64,000 bases of DNA from Saccharum officinarum (GCA_020631735.1 CM036170.1:63503737-63567736), one strand, 5' to 3'. Shown: positions 44,830-56,684, counted from the first letter of the stretch. The notes: generated by a model not told the origin, from the letters alone. Numbers and translations: made by a program.

Positions 44830-45735
44830 CACAATAGTTAAGGTGCTAGGAATTGTGGAAAAGGATAAAAAGGACTGGAAAATTAGAGACCAAGCATCAA
44901 ATCTTCTAGAGTATTTTCAGTCCTTTGGCTTTGTCTTCTATTTGCATCTCATGTTGACTAGTCATTGGCATTGCAATGGAAGGGTCAGGACACAGTGAAT
45001 GCTATTAAATGTATGGGAGCAACTACATGCCAACTGGGTGAGCTTAGAAGAGAAAAATGGGAAGAATTATTAGCTGAGGTGTATGAATTTTGTGACAAGA
45101 ATGATATTTTCAAATTGAAATGGGAGATGAATATATTGACCCCAAGAAGCGGATGCCAAAATCTGGAATTACAAACAAACATTACTATCAAGTAGATTGT
45201 TTCAATGATGTTATTGATTGATTACTTCAAGAACTTGACAACCGCTTCATCGAAACAAACTCTCAATTGCTTGTTTGCTCGGTTGCTTTTAGTCCAAGAG
45301 ACTTATTTCATGATTTTAATTTGGAGAATTTGATGAGCCTTGCAAAGCTTTATCCACATGATTTTGATTCTGGGGATTTGAGGGATCATAGCCACCAACT
45401 TGGCCTCTGCATATCTGATATGAGAGACGATTATAGGTTCTCTAACCTACAAACTGTTGCTAAACTTTCTCAGAGAACGGTGGAGACTAGAAAACATGAT
45501 CGATATCCATTACTTTATCGACTCATGAAGCTTGTACTAGTGTTGCTAGTTGCTACTACTACAGTTGAGAGGATTTTCTCTGGCACGAAGATTGCACAAT
45601 CGCATTAGTGATGACTTTATGAATAATTGCCTTATTTTTATGTCAAGAAAGAAGAGATGATGAAAGTGACTAATAACACAGTGGTTCATTGCTTGAAAAC
45701 GCAAGGACATAGATTTCATGATGAAGATTAAAGGT
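44830..45735 (+). pseudogene. hAT-type transposase remnant (TTF zinc finger / ZMYM1-like), C-terminal half
   Basis: Frames at 44830-45195 and 45200-45608 show a KDKKDWKIRDQASNLLEYFQ-type segment, then NELRREKWEELL-like and KHYYQVD-like stretches, then FSPRDLFHDFNLENLMSLAK and LVATTTVERIFSG. The last is the hAT C-terminal dimerisation region. The family moves hAT elements or has been dispersed as truncated copies in grasses. Frameshifts and a stop at 45608 break it, and the N-terminal zinc finger is not seen. It is AT-rich, like a transposon and unlike the host genes here. Confidence 0.75.
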
Positions 45736-46174
45736 AACAGATTATATTTATTTCCATTTGATCATTTTTTTGAAAAATGACATTTGAATCGTAAGTGAAT
45801 TATTCTCTTTTTTGGGCCGTCAAATTGTCGAGGATGTTGAAGACTTGAAGCAAAACGATGTATTTGCCTATGTTAACATTTTTGGCCATTATAATGGTAC
45901 TCGTTTTTGTAAACCCTTTAATTACTTATTTGTAGTTGCATCCCTCCTCTATTTTGCTATAGCTTCGCCGCCACCACATGAACAGGAGCAGGACCTCAAG
46001 GCATTGCAGGTGGCTCGTGGCGACACTCGGCCAACAGCTCGAGCATATTCAAGCTATGAAAGATAGCATCCTCGCCTATTGACCATGGGCCAGAGACTCG
46101 GAGTTTAGCTACCAGTTCTTTTTGGCTGTTGTCGGTCATAGTGGTCGCCTCATCGAGTGAGTTCATTAATTGGG

Positions 46175-46374
46175 GGTGTTTGGTTTGCAAAATGAAATGA
46201 TCCATCATCATCATACTTTCTAGTTTTGTTTGTTTGTTTATGGATAGAATATCCATCACTACCTCATTTCTCACAAGATAATAATTAATACTGGTATAAG
46301 AAATGAGATTATTTTGTTGAATTTGAGGAACGTCGCCCCATTTAGAATGGATTGATTCCCCAAACTAAACACTC
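46175..46374. mobile_element. MITE with GGTGTTTGGTTTG ends
   Basis: The left end is GGGTGTTTGGTTTG; the right end, reverse-complemented, is GAGTGTTTAGTTTGGGG. The 200-bp AT-rich interior has no coding potential. A further repeat rich in GCTCCA and TTCACCAAAA follows at 46436-46600. Confidence 0.55.
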
Positions 46375-46600
46375 TTTTTGGATGGACCTTGGTGAGTATT
46401 CTCAACAGTGGCAGGATATGGCGGGTGTGGCATGTTTGGGATAGCTTCACGAGCTTCAGATTCACCAAAAACAGCTCCACTTCACAAAAAGTTATCCAAA
46501 CGCTCTAGCTCCATAAAATCAGATTCACCAAAACGGTGGATCTGGAGGCCATATTCAACATTTTGGTGGAGCTTCTCTAGGAGTGCTCCACCAAATTGAG

Positions 46601-47435
46601 TTTGGTAGAGTTAGAGAAAATTACCCACCATGGCACTGATCACGCACCATTTCTACGTACCAGTTCGTTTCTTTTTTTTTCGTGTTTCTTTCCGTTGGGC
46701 GCCTCTTCTTCTCCCACAGCCAAGGCGCTCCAACAGTAACCTCTCCCTCGACCAAATCCCACTACTGCAGCAACTAATAAGGGACTGCAGGAATGGGTGG
46801 ATCCGGCTATCCTCCACCGCCTCCACCCCTTCCCTCTTCGTTTCCTGCTGCAAAAGGCACCCCTAGGGTTGGCTTGTCATGTCCTCCGGTTGGCAGCGCA
46901 TCTGCATTGAGCTCCCCAGGCCGTGGCCCTGCGCCGACAGCGCATCTGCATCGAGCTCCCCAGGATGATGAAGACGACGGAAGATTTTTTGTGTCGTTTT
47001 GCTAGACATTGACACATGGGCCTATCCCAAGGGCAAATCTAGCCATTTCAAATAAAAGGCGCTTGTGTGGATCTGGAGCTGGTGTATATCCAAACGATTC
47101 ACTGATCTCGTGAATCCTGTATCAAGATTCATTTTTTCAGTGGTGGAGCTGTCCCACGTAGACCCTTACATACGATGCTAATATTTTTCAGCGGCGACTT
47201 CAACACGGTGAGTGACAATCCTTTTTTTTTTAGTACCTGTCGTCGGCGTCTTCGACACGGTGGACTCGAGGACAGTGAGTGACCTGTGGGCTGTGGCATC
47301 GTAACCGAAAATTCACACACAATCCAGAACAAATAAAATTCCAGAGCTGGGTCCTTCCGCGTTCTCACGTTCATTGCTGTTCAGTCAATCACGGGGTTGA
47401 GGACTTGAGGGGCCTAGGTAGGAGGGCCATTGGCA
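46601..47435 (+). promoter_or_regulatory. Upstream region of the NLR-like gene
   Basis: It contains CT-rich and GC-rich segments (46800-46990) with no recognisable product, then AT-rich sequence. No TATA box is firmly placed. Confidence 0.3.
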
Positions 47436-48965
47436 ATGGAGGTGCTGCTGTCTGCAGTCGCTAGCGACATCGTCGGCCGGCTGGTCTCCTTCCTCGTCAG
47501 CAAGTTCCAGGAGGCTGGCTCCACCGATAACGACGTTGTCAGGCTGCAGCGTGCGCTGCTACGAGCCCGCGTCGTCGTCGAGGAGGCCGAGGCGCGGCAG
47601 GTCACCAACCGGGCGATGCTGCTGCAGCTCAACCAGCTGAGGGGAGAGATGTGCAGGGGCTCCTACGTGCTCGACGCCTTCATGAGGCGAGCCGTGGATC
47701 CCTGCAGAGGATCACATGCCATGGCGAGCCGGTCATCCACCGCCTTGCCTGAGCGCCTGGAGAGTGGTCGCACTCGCACGGGCGGGCAGGTCGTCTCCGC
47801 CGTGCTGAACACCCTTGAAGCTGCGCTGAGCGACATGAAGGAGTTCGTCGTGCTCCTCGGTGCCTGCCCCCGCCTCAACCGCCAGCCGTACTGCGCCTAC
47901 CTGTTCATGGAGAGGTGCATGTTTGGCCGGCAGATGGAGAAGGAGCAGATCATCTGCTTCCTGCTACAGCCCGCAACTGCGCAAGATTTTGATGTCCTCC
48001 CGATCGTTGGCCCTCACGAGGTCGGGAAGCGGACGCTGGTCGAGCATGCCTGTCTCGATGACAGGGTGCGAGATCACTTCGCCAAGATTCATCACCTCAG
48101 AAGTGACGATCTCGATCTTGGTCTACAGAGTCATGACCATGATCATCATCAAGGCTTGATGAAAGACACCGCTGCAAGGTCTTTATTCGTGATTGACCTC
48201 GCCGGCGGCGAGGGGGGCGAGGAGGAGGAGAGATGGAGGAGGTTCCGCTCGTCCATGCGCCGCCGCACACACGGGGAAAGCAAGATCATAATCATCAGCA
48301 GGAAGGAGAGGCACTCGGCGCTAGGTACAGTTCCGCCGCTCAGGTTGCGCGCGCCGCGCCGGGAGGAGCTCTGGTACCTATTCAAAGCTCTCTCGTTCGG
48401 TGGCGCGGACCCGGAGGAGCGCCCGGAGCTGGTGCCCATCGCCATGGCGCTATTCAACATCATCCCGGACCTCGCCCCGTTCGCGGCGGCGAACAAACTC
48501 GCCGCATCTCTGCGTGCCGATCTGAGCGCGCGCTCCTGGCGCCGCGTCCTGAAGCTGTCCGCCGGAGTGACGGAGCTGCAGCTCTGTGCCGCCGCTGCCG
48601 CCGGGGGGCCTCGTCGTCCGGAGGAGAAGACTGGGTATTACTACCCTAGCGTGCCGGTGAAGGACGCGCCTAACGCTCCGTGTGTGTTCTACGGCAGGCG
48701 TAAGTCGACGGGCATGGCACAGAGCGAGCTCCCGAAGGTGACGATGATGGAGGTCGCCGAGGGCGTCGTACCCCGCGGGGAGAAGCGGTTTGAGGTGCTG
48801 GTGTGGCAGTCCCGAATTCCTCCGTATGCAAGCTACGTCGCAACGTGCGACATGGAGGGAGGTGCCGACGTGGCTCGGGTGGTCGGCATTAAACGACGTC
48901 TGAATAAGAGGAGGAGAGGTCAACTGGTTTATGGCTTCGGCAGAAACAATAATGTAGAGAGCTAG
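47436..48965 (+). CDS. NLR-like protein: CC (Rx-N type) plus degenerate NB-ARC, no LRR
   Basis: A single exon from the ATG at 47436 (MEVLLSAVASDIVGRL), 509 residues. Residues 1 to about 140 form the amphipathic, coiled-coil-type N-terminus typical of grass CC-NLRs. The NB-ARC has a P-loop IVGPHEVGKRT (about 191-200, K198) in place of the canonical GxGGxGKTT, a weakened Walker B LFVIDLAG (second acidic residue missing), an RNBS-B-like SKIIIISRKE, and an RNBS-C-like REELWYLFKALSF. No GLPL, MHD or leucine-rich repeats follow. The last 130 residues form a separate block (FYGRRKSTGMAQSE, FEVLVWQSRIPPY) that I do not recognise as a named domain. ATP binding is probably impaired. It could be a helper, decoy or regulatory NLR fragment, or a gene under decay; the frame is intact. 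An upstream in-frame TTG is not needed. Confidence 0.8.
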   Translation: MEVLLSAVASDIVGRLVSFLVSKFQEAGSTDNDVVRLQRALLRARVVVEEAEARQVTNRAMLLQLNQLRGEMCRGSYVLDAFMRRAVDPCRGSHAMASRSSTALPERLESGRTRTGGQVVSAVLNTLEAALSDMKEFVVLLGACPRLNRQPYCAYLFMERCMFGRQMEKEQIICFLLQPATAQDFDVLPIVGPHEVGKRTLVEHACLDDRVRDHFAKIHHLRSDDLDLGLQSHDHDHHQGLMKDTAARSLFVIDLAGGEGGEEEERWRRFRSSMRRRTHGESKIIIISRKERHSALGTVPPLRLRAPRREELWYLFKALSFGGADPEERPELVPIAMALFNIIPDLAPFAAANKLAASLRADLSARSWRRVLKLSAGVTELQLCAAAAAGGPRRPEEKTGYYYPSVPVKDAPNAPCVFYGRRKSTGMAQSELPKVTMMEVAEGVVPRGEKRFEVLVWQSRIPPYASYVATCDMEGGADVARVVGIKRRLNKRRRGQLVYGFGRNNNVES

Positions 48966-49059
48966 GGGACGGAGACGACGATGGACATGGGATGGAACGT
49001 ATGGTTGGTTGCTGGGAACGGATGAGGAAGCCAGTCAGCCAGAGGGGCCATGTGCGACA

Positions 49060-49140
49060 TGGACGGTGTCGCTCTCGCATTCCTTCGTATGAGAGCTACA
49101 TCGCGACGACGTGCGACATGGACGGAGCTCAACCGCGCAG
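49060..49140 (+). repeat. Duplicated fragment of the NLR C-terminus in its 3' flank
   Basis: About 100 bp past the stop codon, a frame reads SRIPSYESYIATTCDMDG. It closely matches SRIPPYASYVATCDMEG at the gene's end (about 48811-48866). The DNA shows the same TGCGACATGGA and CGCATTCCTTCGTATG-like blocks. It is probably a partial duplication or a remnant of an adjacent gene copy. Confidence 0.75.
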
Positions 49141-49299
49141 GTTGTGCCCGGCAAGAAAGTTCCTCGGTAATTGTTTGTCTTTGTTGACTTGTGAGTGAGC
49201 GGAAGAAAACAAGAAAGTTCCTTGGCAAGAAAGTAAGAGGAAGAAAATTCAACGAGAAGGCGACACGGGCAGAGCTTAACTGCTGTTCTGGCCGGCTAA

Positions 49300-49559
49300 G
49301 GCCTTGTTCCCTAAATTGGGAGCTAAATTCCACTATGCAAAAAAAAAACTTCTCATCACATCAAAATACTGACACATGCATGGAGTACTAAATGTAGATG
49401 AAATCAAAAACTAATTACACAGTTTTGTTATACTTTACGAGACGAATATTTTAAGCCTAATTAATTAATGTTTGGACAATTATCTCTACAACTAAAAAAA
49501 AATGCTACAATGCAGAACAGTGCTTTGGCCATTCCCAAATTGGGGAACTAAACCAGGTC
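49300..49559. mobile_element. MITE of the GGCCTTGTTTAG family with TAA duplication
   Basis: A 260-bp element flanked by TAA (49297-49299 and 49560-49562). It starts GGCCTTGTTCCCTAAATT and ends CTAAACCAGGTC. The interior has CATGCATGGAGTACTAAATG, TTACACAGTTTTG and TACGAGACGAATATTTTAAGC. Confidence 0.85.
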
Positions 49560-49936
49560 TAAGTGTTTGTTTGCAAGCGTTCGAAACCCTCTATCTGTGA
49601 ATACCTGTGACTTAGACTTGTGAGTGAGCGCATGTTGTCTATGCCCTGTGCATTATCTCACGCAGTCAGTATTCTTCATAAACTATTTCAACAAGTAGAG
49701 AAAATCTGAAAGTGCATGGTCTACTGTGCTATGTAGTATTACTCTGTCCCAAATCGTAACTTGTTTTCTCTAATTTTGAGTTTATAGAAAAATATACAAA
49801 CATCTAGCCATGAAATATATTTTCATAGTACATTATTTGATATTCTAATATTAGTTTGTTTTCCTATAAATTTAATCCAAGTTGAAAATTTTGATTCAGG
49901 ACAAAGCTATCTATATAAAGAATTTGTAGCTACACC

Positions 49937-50230
49937 TTTTTTTTCATTAGTGGCGGCTAAATCACCAGCCGTCCCTACAATAGGCATGCTAGGGTCCCAT
50001 TGGACCAGCTGCACCTACAAATCCATCATTAGAGGCGGCTAGTGATACCAGCCGTCCCTATAAATTGGTCTATTTGTTGGGGCGCCTTGTATTACCAGCC
50101 GCCTCTACTGATGGATTTGTAGGGGCGGCTCGAACAAGCCGCCTCTATTGATCCATTTGCAGGGGCGACTCGTGATTGAGCCGCCCCTAATAATGCCCGT
50201 TGTATAAAGGCAACGCCCCTTCTTTCTCCT
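49937..50230. mobile_element. CACTA-like terminal segment with GGCGGCT palindromes
   Basis: It starts near CATTAGTGGCGGC (degraded CACTAGTG) and contains at least five alternating modules of AGAGGCGGCT and AGCCG(C/T)CCCTA over 290 bp. This is the same design as the element at 38073-39318 with different core bases. The opposite end was not found; it may be a solo end or may run to about 51 kb. Confidence 0.6.
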
Positions 50231-52180
50231 CGGACCAAATACTGTAGCCCGAGAGAGGAAGGGAGGGATGTCTTGGGCATCTCTCAAAAATTAGTCTTTT
50301 AAGGGGTGGAGGTTTTGATCTCAATTCCTTTGGTGGACAGGTTATCGAAGGTAAGAAAATGCTATTCCAAACATTTTTTGAAGTTTTAATGGTTGGTTAG
50401 TGATTAATTAGAGTTTTGCTTTTCTCTCTCTTCTATGGTGCTTGAGCCATTTATGAAGCAAATTAAACCAAAGTTTTGAAGGTACTAGGTAAATTAGTTA
50501 GTGGAATAAGATTATACCCTTATTTAGTTCATCTTTCTTGATTTTAGTGGACTATTAGTTAGTTTTATGGATGTTTCATGTACATCTAGATTTAGAACTA
50601 GGGTTTTTTTATTAATTACATTTTTATTTTAAAACCATTATAATTTTGGATACTTATAAGCTGCTTACCAAAATCATCCATGTCTCGCTACGATCACAAT
50701 GACGCGAAGTGCACGAAAAACGGAGCTACAACGCAAAAGTTACGAGCTATAAAAGGTTCCAAAAGCTAGCTATTAAACTAGACTTAATCGAGAAATTCAA
50801 AAGCTCCTAACAGGTCTAATAGTAGAACTAATGTGTAGATTATGAAATTACGAAACTAACGTAAGTTGAAGGGTCAAATCGGAGCTAAAACGACGATTTT
50901 ATAAGCGTTTTACTGCAATGGAAATTCTGTAATTAATATGAAAACGTATTTTTCATTTAAACCGAAGAAACTACGTTTTCAAAATGAGAATGTGCATTCC
51001 GGGAGTACGCCAAGGACGGCGGGTTGGATATGCAAGAAGCCGAGGGGCTCTTTAGCAAGAAGACCCGCGAAGGGGTATCAGCGAGTCCTAGCCGTTGATC
51101 TTGAGATGAACGGTGGAGATTAGATGAAGGAGGGGAAGAGAGAGGGTGTTACGCCGGAGTTGAGGGTGCAGACGGCGGCGCCGCCATTGCCGCGGCGTGG
51201 AGCTCACTGGCGTTGCCCAAAAAGGCACTACGGGGCACGGTTCGACGAACGGGGGATACCGAGAGAGAGCGGAGGCGAAGGCGATCACCACCATGCCGTT
51301 TGCGTGGCCGGGGAGGGCTCGGTGCGGCACTCGCCATGGCCGGCAGTGAAGGAAGCTCACCAGAGCTCGCGAGGATAGCCCTAGCGGCCACCAATCGAGA
51401 AAATAGAGGCATGGGGAGAAAGCGGGGATGAAGGCGAGCTCACCGAGCGGAATCAAAGGGGTGGAGGCGGCTTTGGAACGATGGCCGACGCGGTGGGGCG
51501 GACGACGCTCCGGTGGGTCGCTGCTGCGGTTCTCTGCGGTGCTCTAGTGAATGAGAGCGAGGGGAAACTGGAGAAGAGAAAGGCGAACACGGGGTCACAC
51601 TCCCCTTTTGAAGTCGGGCACGGGTCGGGACGCTCCCACGACGCGAGGAGGTGGGCGCAGTAAGCGGGCGGTTGTGGCCACGACCGAGAGAGGCGCGGGA
51701 GGTTGGGGAAGGTGCCTACAGGTGGGCCCCCATTGCCAGCGCCAGAGGGAAGGGGCAACGGTTGCCCACGTCGACTGGGCCGGCCTAGCAAGAGAAACGG
51801 GAGGAGGGAAGGGAAAGGCGCGCGCGCGGGGGGACCGGTTCGGCTGGAAACGGCCAACAGGCCGAGCTGGGCTAAGGGGGGAAATCGGCCAGCGGGCCAA
51901 AAGCAAGGAGGGGAGGGAGAAATAGTATTTTCCTTTTTCTTTTTCTAAAATGACTTTTCTAAATACATTTTTAAATGATTTTCAATTCTTTTGGCATTTA
52001 GATAAAACCACTCATCACATAAAAAAAATACAGCAACATGGGTGCATCAACAAGTTGCTAACCTTATGATTAATTTTAATTTCACAAAAATTTATTATTT
52101 CCTACATTTGAATGCACACTTAAATACATAAATAAATCATATTTAGCTATTTTGAAATAATGAAAAATTTAATATGTTAC
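50231..52180. other. Probable transposon interior; GC-rich block at 51100-51930
   Basis: 50231-51000 is AT-rich. 51100-51930 is GC-rich with long overlapping open frames on both strands and no consistent protein, which indicates composition and not genes. It may be CACTA or LTR-retrotransposon DNA. Confidence 0.35.
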
Positions 52181-52540
52181 AGACATTCATCAAGAGAATT
52201 CACAATGAGTTTGGAACAACCATCAAGAAAGTGATAAGTGACAATGGAAGTGAATTCAAGAATACAAGAGTTGATGATTTGTGTGATGAGTTTAGTATTA
52301 GACATCAATTTTCAGCTAAGTACACTCTATAATAAAATGGCCTAGTTGACAGGAAGAATAGAACTTTGATTGACATGGCAAGATCAATGTTGAGTGAATA
52401 CATTGTAAGTCATTCATTTTAGACCGAAGCAATCAACACGGCTTGCTACTACAACAACCGACCCTATTGTCCCACATTGAAGGAGAAGACACCTTATGAG
52501 CACTTAAATGATAGAAAACCCAATATTGCATACTGTTGGG
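52181..52540 (+). pseudogene. Ty1/copia integrase fragment
   Basis: The translation shows FGTTIKKVISDNGSEFKNTR with a catalytic Asp, then FSAKYTL and stops, NGLVDRKNRTLIDMARSML where the catalytic Glu position is Asp, then ACYYNNRPYCPTLKEKTPYE. Orientation is opposite to the copia copy at 657-3585. It ends abruptly at about 52542, where unrelated sequence (TGTTGGGTAATTTAATGC) starts, probably the LTR of another element inserted there. Confidence 0.8.
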
Positions 52541-52655
52541 TAATTTAATGCGCACAAAAGATCCGCAAGCGCACGAATACCGATGTAGCTTTCACCCGAG
52601 AGTGTTCCAAGGTATCGATTTCCACGGAAAACGTGAAGTGTGCTAGAAGAATTAG

Positions 52656-54505
52656 TGAAAGGTCTTGATGGCTAGAGAGGGGGTGAATAGCCTTTTAAAA
52701 TTTTCTATAAAGACAAGCTAAACAAGTTTATCAATATAATAAGTAGCAAGATGTGAGTTTTGCTTAGCCTACGGGGTGTTTGCAAGCCACCTAACAAATT
52801 CACAATTCTAGTAAATTTGCATTCAACTGCATAAGTCAAACCGAGAAGGTAACTGCAACTACAACTAGCAAGCTACACAAAGGAGCTACTCTAGCAAAGC
52901 TAACTAGCTAGCAAAGATAACTAAGAAGATAATGCGGAGTTGAGTTAGGAGAGTTTCACCGAGAGGTGAAGTATTGAGCCAACCAATATGATCAACAATG
53001 AATACCAAGACAACCGAACACCGGGATCAATCAATCACAATATGAAAGTGATGATACAAAGATTTATCCCGAGGTTCACGTGCTTGCCGGCACGCTAGTC
53101 CCCGTTGTGTCCCTCTTCACCACGTGGTTCAGTGGCTAATCGGTCTCACACTAAGCCTCTCAAAAGACGCCACAAGAACCTACCAAATGACAAAAGGTTG
53201 CAATGACATGAGCAATTTACTAACGTTGCCTTTGGCGCTTTGCCGAGGTAGGCACAAATCCCTCACAATCATCGGAGGTGGCCAAGAACAATCACCAACT
53301 CTTGCCAACGCCTCTAAGCTGCTCCAAGCCGTCTAGTTGGCGGCAACCACCAAGAGAAACAAGAATCCTGCAGCAAATCAACCACCAAGTGCCAACTAGA
53401 TGCAATCTCACAATGCAAATGCACTTGGATCACTCAATCTCACTTCGAATATGCAAAGAAGCAAGAGAGATGAGTGGGAGGGGAGTTGCTTAGCTCAAAG
53501 TGCTCACAAGTATGTAAAAAGTCCAAGAGTGAGAGCCTTGAGCCGGCCAACGAGTATTTATAGACGTATCCCTTCGAATAGAGCCATTAGAAACTTGAAA
53601 CACCTGCAGTCGCGATGACCGGACGCGCCAATCACACAACGCCTACGCTTGCGAATCACCGATCGGACGCGCTCGTCGCGCGGACCGGACGCGTGAAGTA
53701 TGATCGGACGCGCTGGTCCTGTAACGGACCGAACGTGCTGGTCAAGCCTGAGCAGCGCACAACGAAATAGCGACTAGACACGCTGCAAAACTTACCAGAC
53801 GCCACAGTGCCACCGTCCGGTTAGAGTCCAGTAAGGTCCCTAATCGACTGGACGCGTCCAGTCGGTCATGACCGGACGCGCCACCGCGTCCGATCAAAAA
53901 ACCGAAACACGCGCAGACGTTGAACACTGACCAGACGCGTTCGGTCAAACAGAGACCGTGTCCGGTCCAGCGTAAAGGTAAATAGGCGTTTCAATTCCTC
54001 AAAAACGCCTGAATCCCGCCTCGCAAGCTCGGCAGGAGGGAGAGAGGGACCCAAACCCTCTCTACCGCTCAAACACCAATGCCATCGCAAAAGTGCTAAC
54101 ACCACAAAGTGATCACGTCATGTGCGAGTGTGTTTAGCATTTTCACAATCATTTTTCTAGGCGTTATTAGTTCTATCCAAATGCATATGATTATGAAATG
54201 CACATCTAAAGGCACTTAGGAGTCCAATAGCCGTGTCATTCCCCTCTTTATAGTACGACTATCTATCCTATAATGTAACCACACCCACTAGGTGTCTTGG
54301 TTACTAAAACACAACCCTTAAGCATATACCTTTGCCTTGATCATGTAGGGTTGCGTCCAAATCCAAGTGTGGTCATCATGATCACCATGTCCATCTTGCC
54401 ACCAACCTTGGAATGTACTAATCCTCATATGCTATATACAACTTAGGCATAGGATTAGTACTTAGGCATTGCCACTAATTACTAACACCAAACATAGGAC
54501 TTTCA
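52656..54505 (-). repeat. 3' LTR, 1850 bp
   Basis: It runs from TGAAAGTCC (minus strand, at 54505) to CTTTCA at 52656. It is preceded on the minus strand by the purine tract CAAGGGGGAGAT, the usual plus-strand primer site. It includes a cluster of GACCGGACGCG variants at 53600-53960, a degenerate internal repeat on the minus/plus strands. Confidence 0.85.
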
Positions 54506-55716
54506 ATCTCCCCCTTGTTGGTAATTGGTGACAAACCTTTCACAAAGATATTATGATAAAAATTTAATTGAACCCATGTCACATTGTCCAAGTATATTAC
54601 CATGTGTAAGAAGTATAGACAAGTGATCATGAATTCAAATTGATAGCAATGGCTCCCCTACATGTATGCTATATGTTTGGATTTTGAAAGCATACATGTT
54701 AGATAGGAAAGTATAGGAGCATTGACTACCAATAGGTGCTAAGTGTTTTAGATTATAGACCTTTGAAGCATGATACCATCGAAGTAGCGATAAACACCAT
54801 CTTAGCACCTTGTGTAGTTAGATACCACTTGGAAAAGCACAAACATAACTAGAAACCTCGTGAGATCAACATTATAAGCAGGGCTCTAGTACCACTTTGG
54901 AAAACATGAAGCAAGAAAAATCTAACTACTTCCTATTCATGCTAGTACCTCAATACATCATTCAAATTATACTAGCAATTCACCACACAAGCAAAGTATC
55001 GGAGAAAAAGAAATGCATAACAATGCATCATACATATGAGTGCACATGGAAATGCAACATTCATGTTTAAGAGCTTGCTCCCCTACTTGTGTGCTCAAAA
55101 TTTTAGTTGATCCCTTCTTTTATCAATTCTCCCCTTTAGGTTTTCTCCCCCTTTAGAATCTATCTTTATGAACAACATTTTCTCCCCTTTGGCACCAATG
55201 ACCACAAGGGACCAATTTTAGATAGATTATCATGTCATGTTGTGGGGTGAGAATCAAGTTTGTGATTCAACCTAGATTGCTTGCATAAATAAAATGCTTC
55301 GGTTTGATCCAAGGGCAAGCTTCTTCACAGCTCACTAGAAGGGTTATCATGCACCATGTTGAACCAAATATTTAGACAAGTGATCTAGATTAAACACTTA
55401 GGATCACAAGCTACTTAAACAAGTTATATGCTACCACTAGATCATACAGGTCATGGAAACAATAGTGGCACCATATAAACTTTAAATTCATTTGATTTTC
55501 ATGAATGAGCCTAGAACATGTAAATTATGACTAGATGCACTAAACAAGTCCTTAGCATAGAATGTATGACATGTCAACCAATTGTACCTTGGGGCTCGAA
55601 GGAGAGGCATGTCATATATGGGGTGCATCAACTCATGTTGGAGAAGTCAATTATGTTCAACTCATTCTTTAGCTTGTGAAATCTCTTCTCATCAAGTGGC
55701 TTGATGAATAGATCGA

Positions 55717-56226
55717 CTAATTGATCTTTGATGCCACATTCTCAATTGCAATGTCACCCTTTTGTTGATGATCTCTAATGAAGTGGTGGCGAACATCAAT
55801 ATGCTTTGTTCTTTGATGTTGAACCAGATTGTTAGTTAGCTTCATGGCACTTTCATTGTCATATAGCAATGGCACATTCTTGAAATTGATTCCAAAATCC
55901 TTCAATGTTGCCTTCATCCACAAGATTTGTGCACAACAACTACCCGCGGTGATGTATTCGGTCTCGACGGTAGATAGTGCAATACTATTTTGCTTCTTGG
56001 ATGACCATGAGACAAGTGATCTTCCCAACAAATGATAAGTCCTAGAAGTGCTCTTTCTCTCCACTTTATCACCGGTATAGTCAGAATCCGAATATCCAAC
56101 TAGCTCAAAGCTTGCACCTTTGGGATACCATAATCCAACATCTTGTGTATGCTTTAAGTACCTCAATATTCTCTTTGTTGCCTTCAAACGACTTTCTCTT
56201 GGTGAGGCTTGAAATCTTGCACACAT
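55717..56226 (-). pseudogene. Ty1/copia RNase H domain, 3' end of pol
   Basis: About 169 codons, open. It starts within the end of the RT thumb/connection (AIKRILRYLK-like, here ATKRILRYLKHTQDVGLWY), then the RNase H core: first Asp in GYSDSDYTGD, Glu in STVETEYI, and third Asp in LYDNESAM, ending HHFIRDHQQKGDIAIE. It is joined directly to LTR sequence upstream, so it has no RT and no start. Confidence 0.85.
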
Positions 56227-56231
56227 GCACC

Positions 56232-56684
56232 AAACCCTCTCTACCGCTCAAACTCCAACGCCATCGCAAAAGTGCTAACACCACCAAGTGATCACGTCAT
56301 GTGCGAGTGTGTTTAGCATTTTCACAATCATTTTTCGAGGCATTATTAGTTCTATCCAAATGCATATGATTATGAAATGCACATCTAGAGGCACTTAGGA
56401 GTCCAATAGCCGCGTCATTCCCCTCTTTATAGTATGGCTATCTATCCTATAATGTAACCACACCCACTAGGTGTCTTGGTTACTAAAACACAACCCTTAA
56501 GCATATACATTTGCCTTGATCACGTAGAGTTACGATCAAATCCAAGTGTGGCCATCATGATCACCATGTCCATCTTGTCACCAACCTTGGAATGTACTAA
56601 TCCTCATATGCTACATACAACTTAGGCATAGGATTAGTACTTAGGCATTGTCACTAATTACCAACACCAAACATAGGACTTTCA
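56232..56684 (-). repeat. Partial 5' LTR, first 450 bp
   Basis: Matches 54051-54505 almost base for base (differences such as TTTTTCGAGGCATT versus TTTTTCTAGGCGTT). It stops at about 56232, where the RNase H fragment begins, marking the deletion breakpoint. Confidence 0.9.

Larger units (their letters stand above)
52656..56684 (-). mobile_element. Internally deleted Ty1/copia element with intact target duplication
   Basis: Flanked by ATTAG at 52651-52655 and 56685-56689. Termini are TGAAAG and CTTTCA. In minus-strand order it has a partial 5' LTR (56684 to about 56232), an RNase H fragment (56226-55717), 3' untranslated DNA, a polypurine tract next to 54506, and a full 3' LTR (54505-52656). 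The gag, protease, integrase and RT are absent. The LTR pieces are nearly identical over the shared 450 bp. Confidence 0.9.

Noticed and set aside
51124..51925. Candidate GC-rich genes (up to 134 codons) on both strands
   Set aside because: Frames overlap on both strands, lack any recognised motif and lie in transposon-like surroundings.
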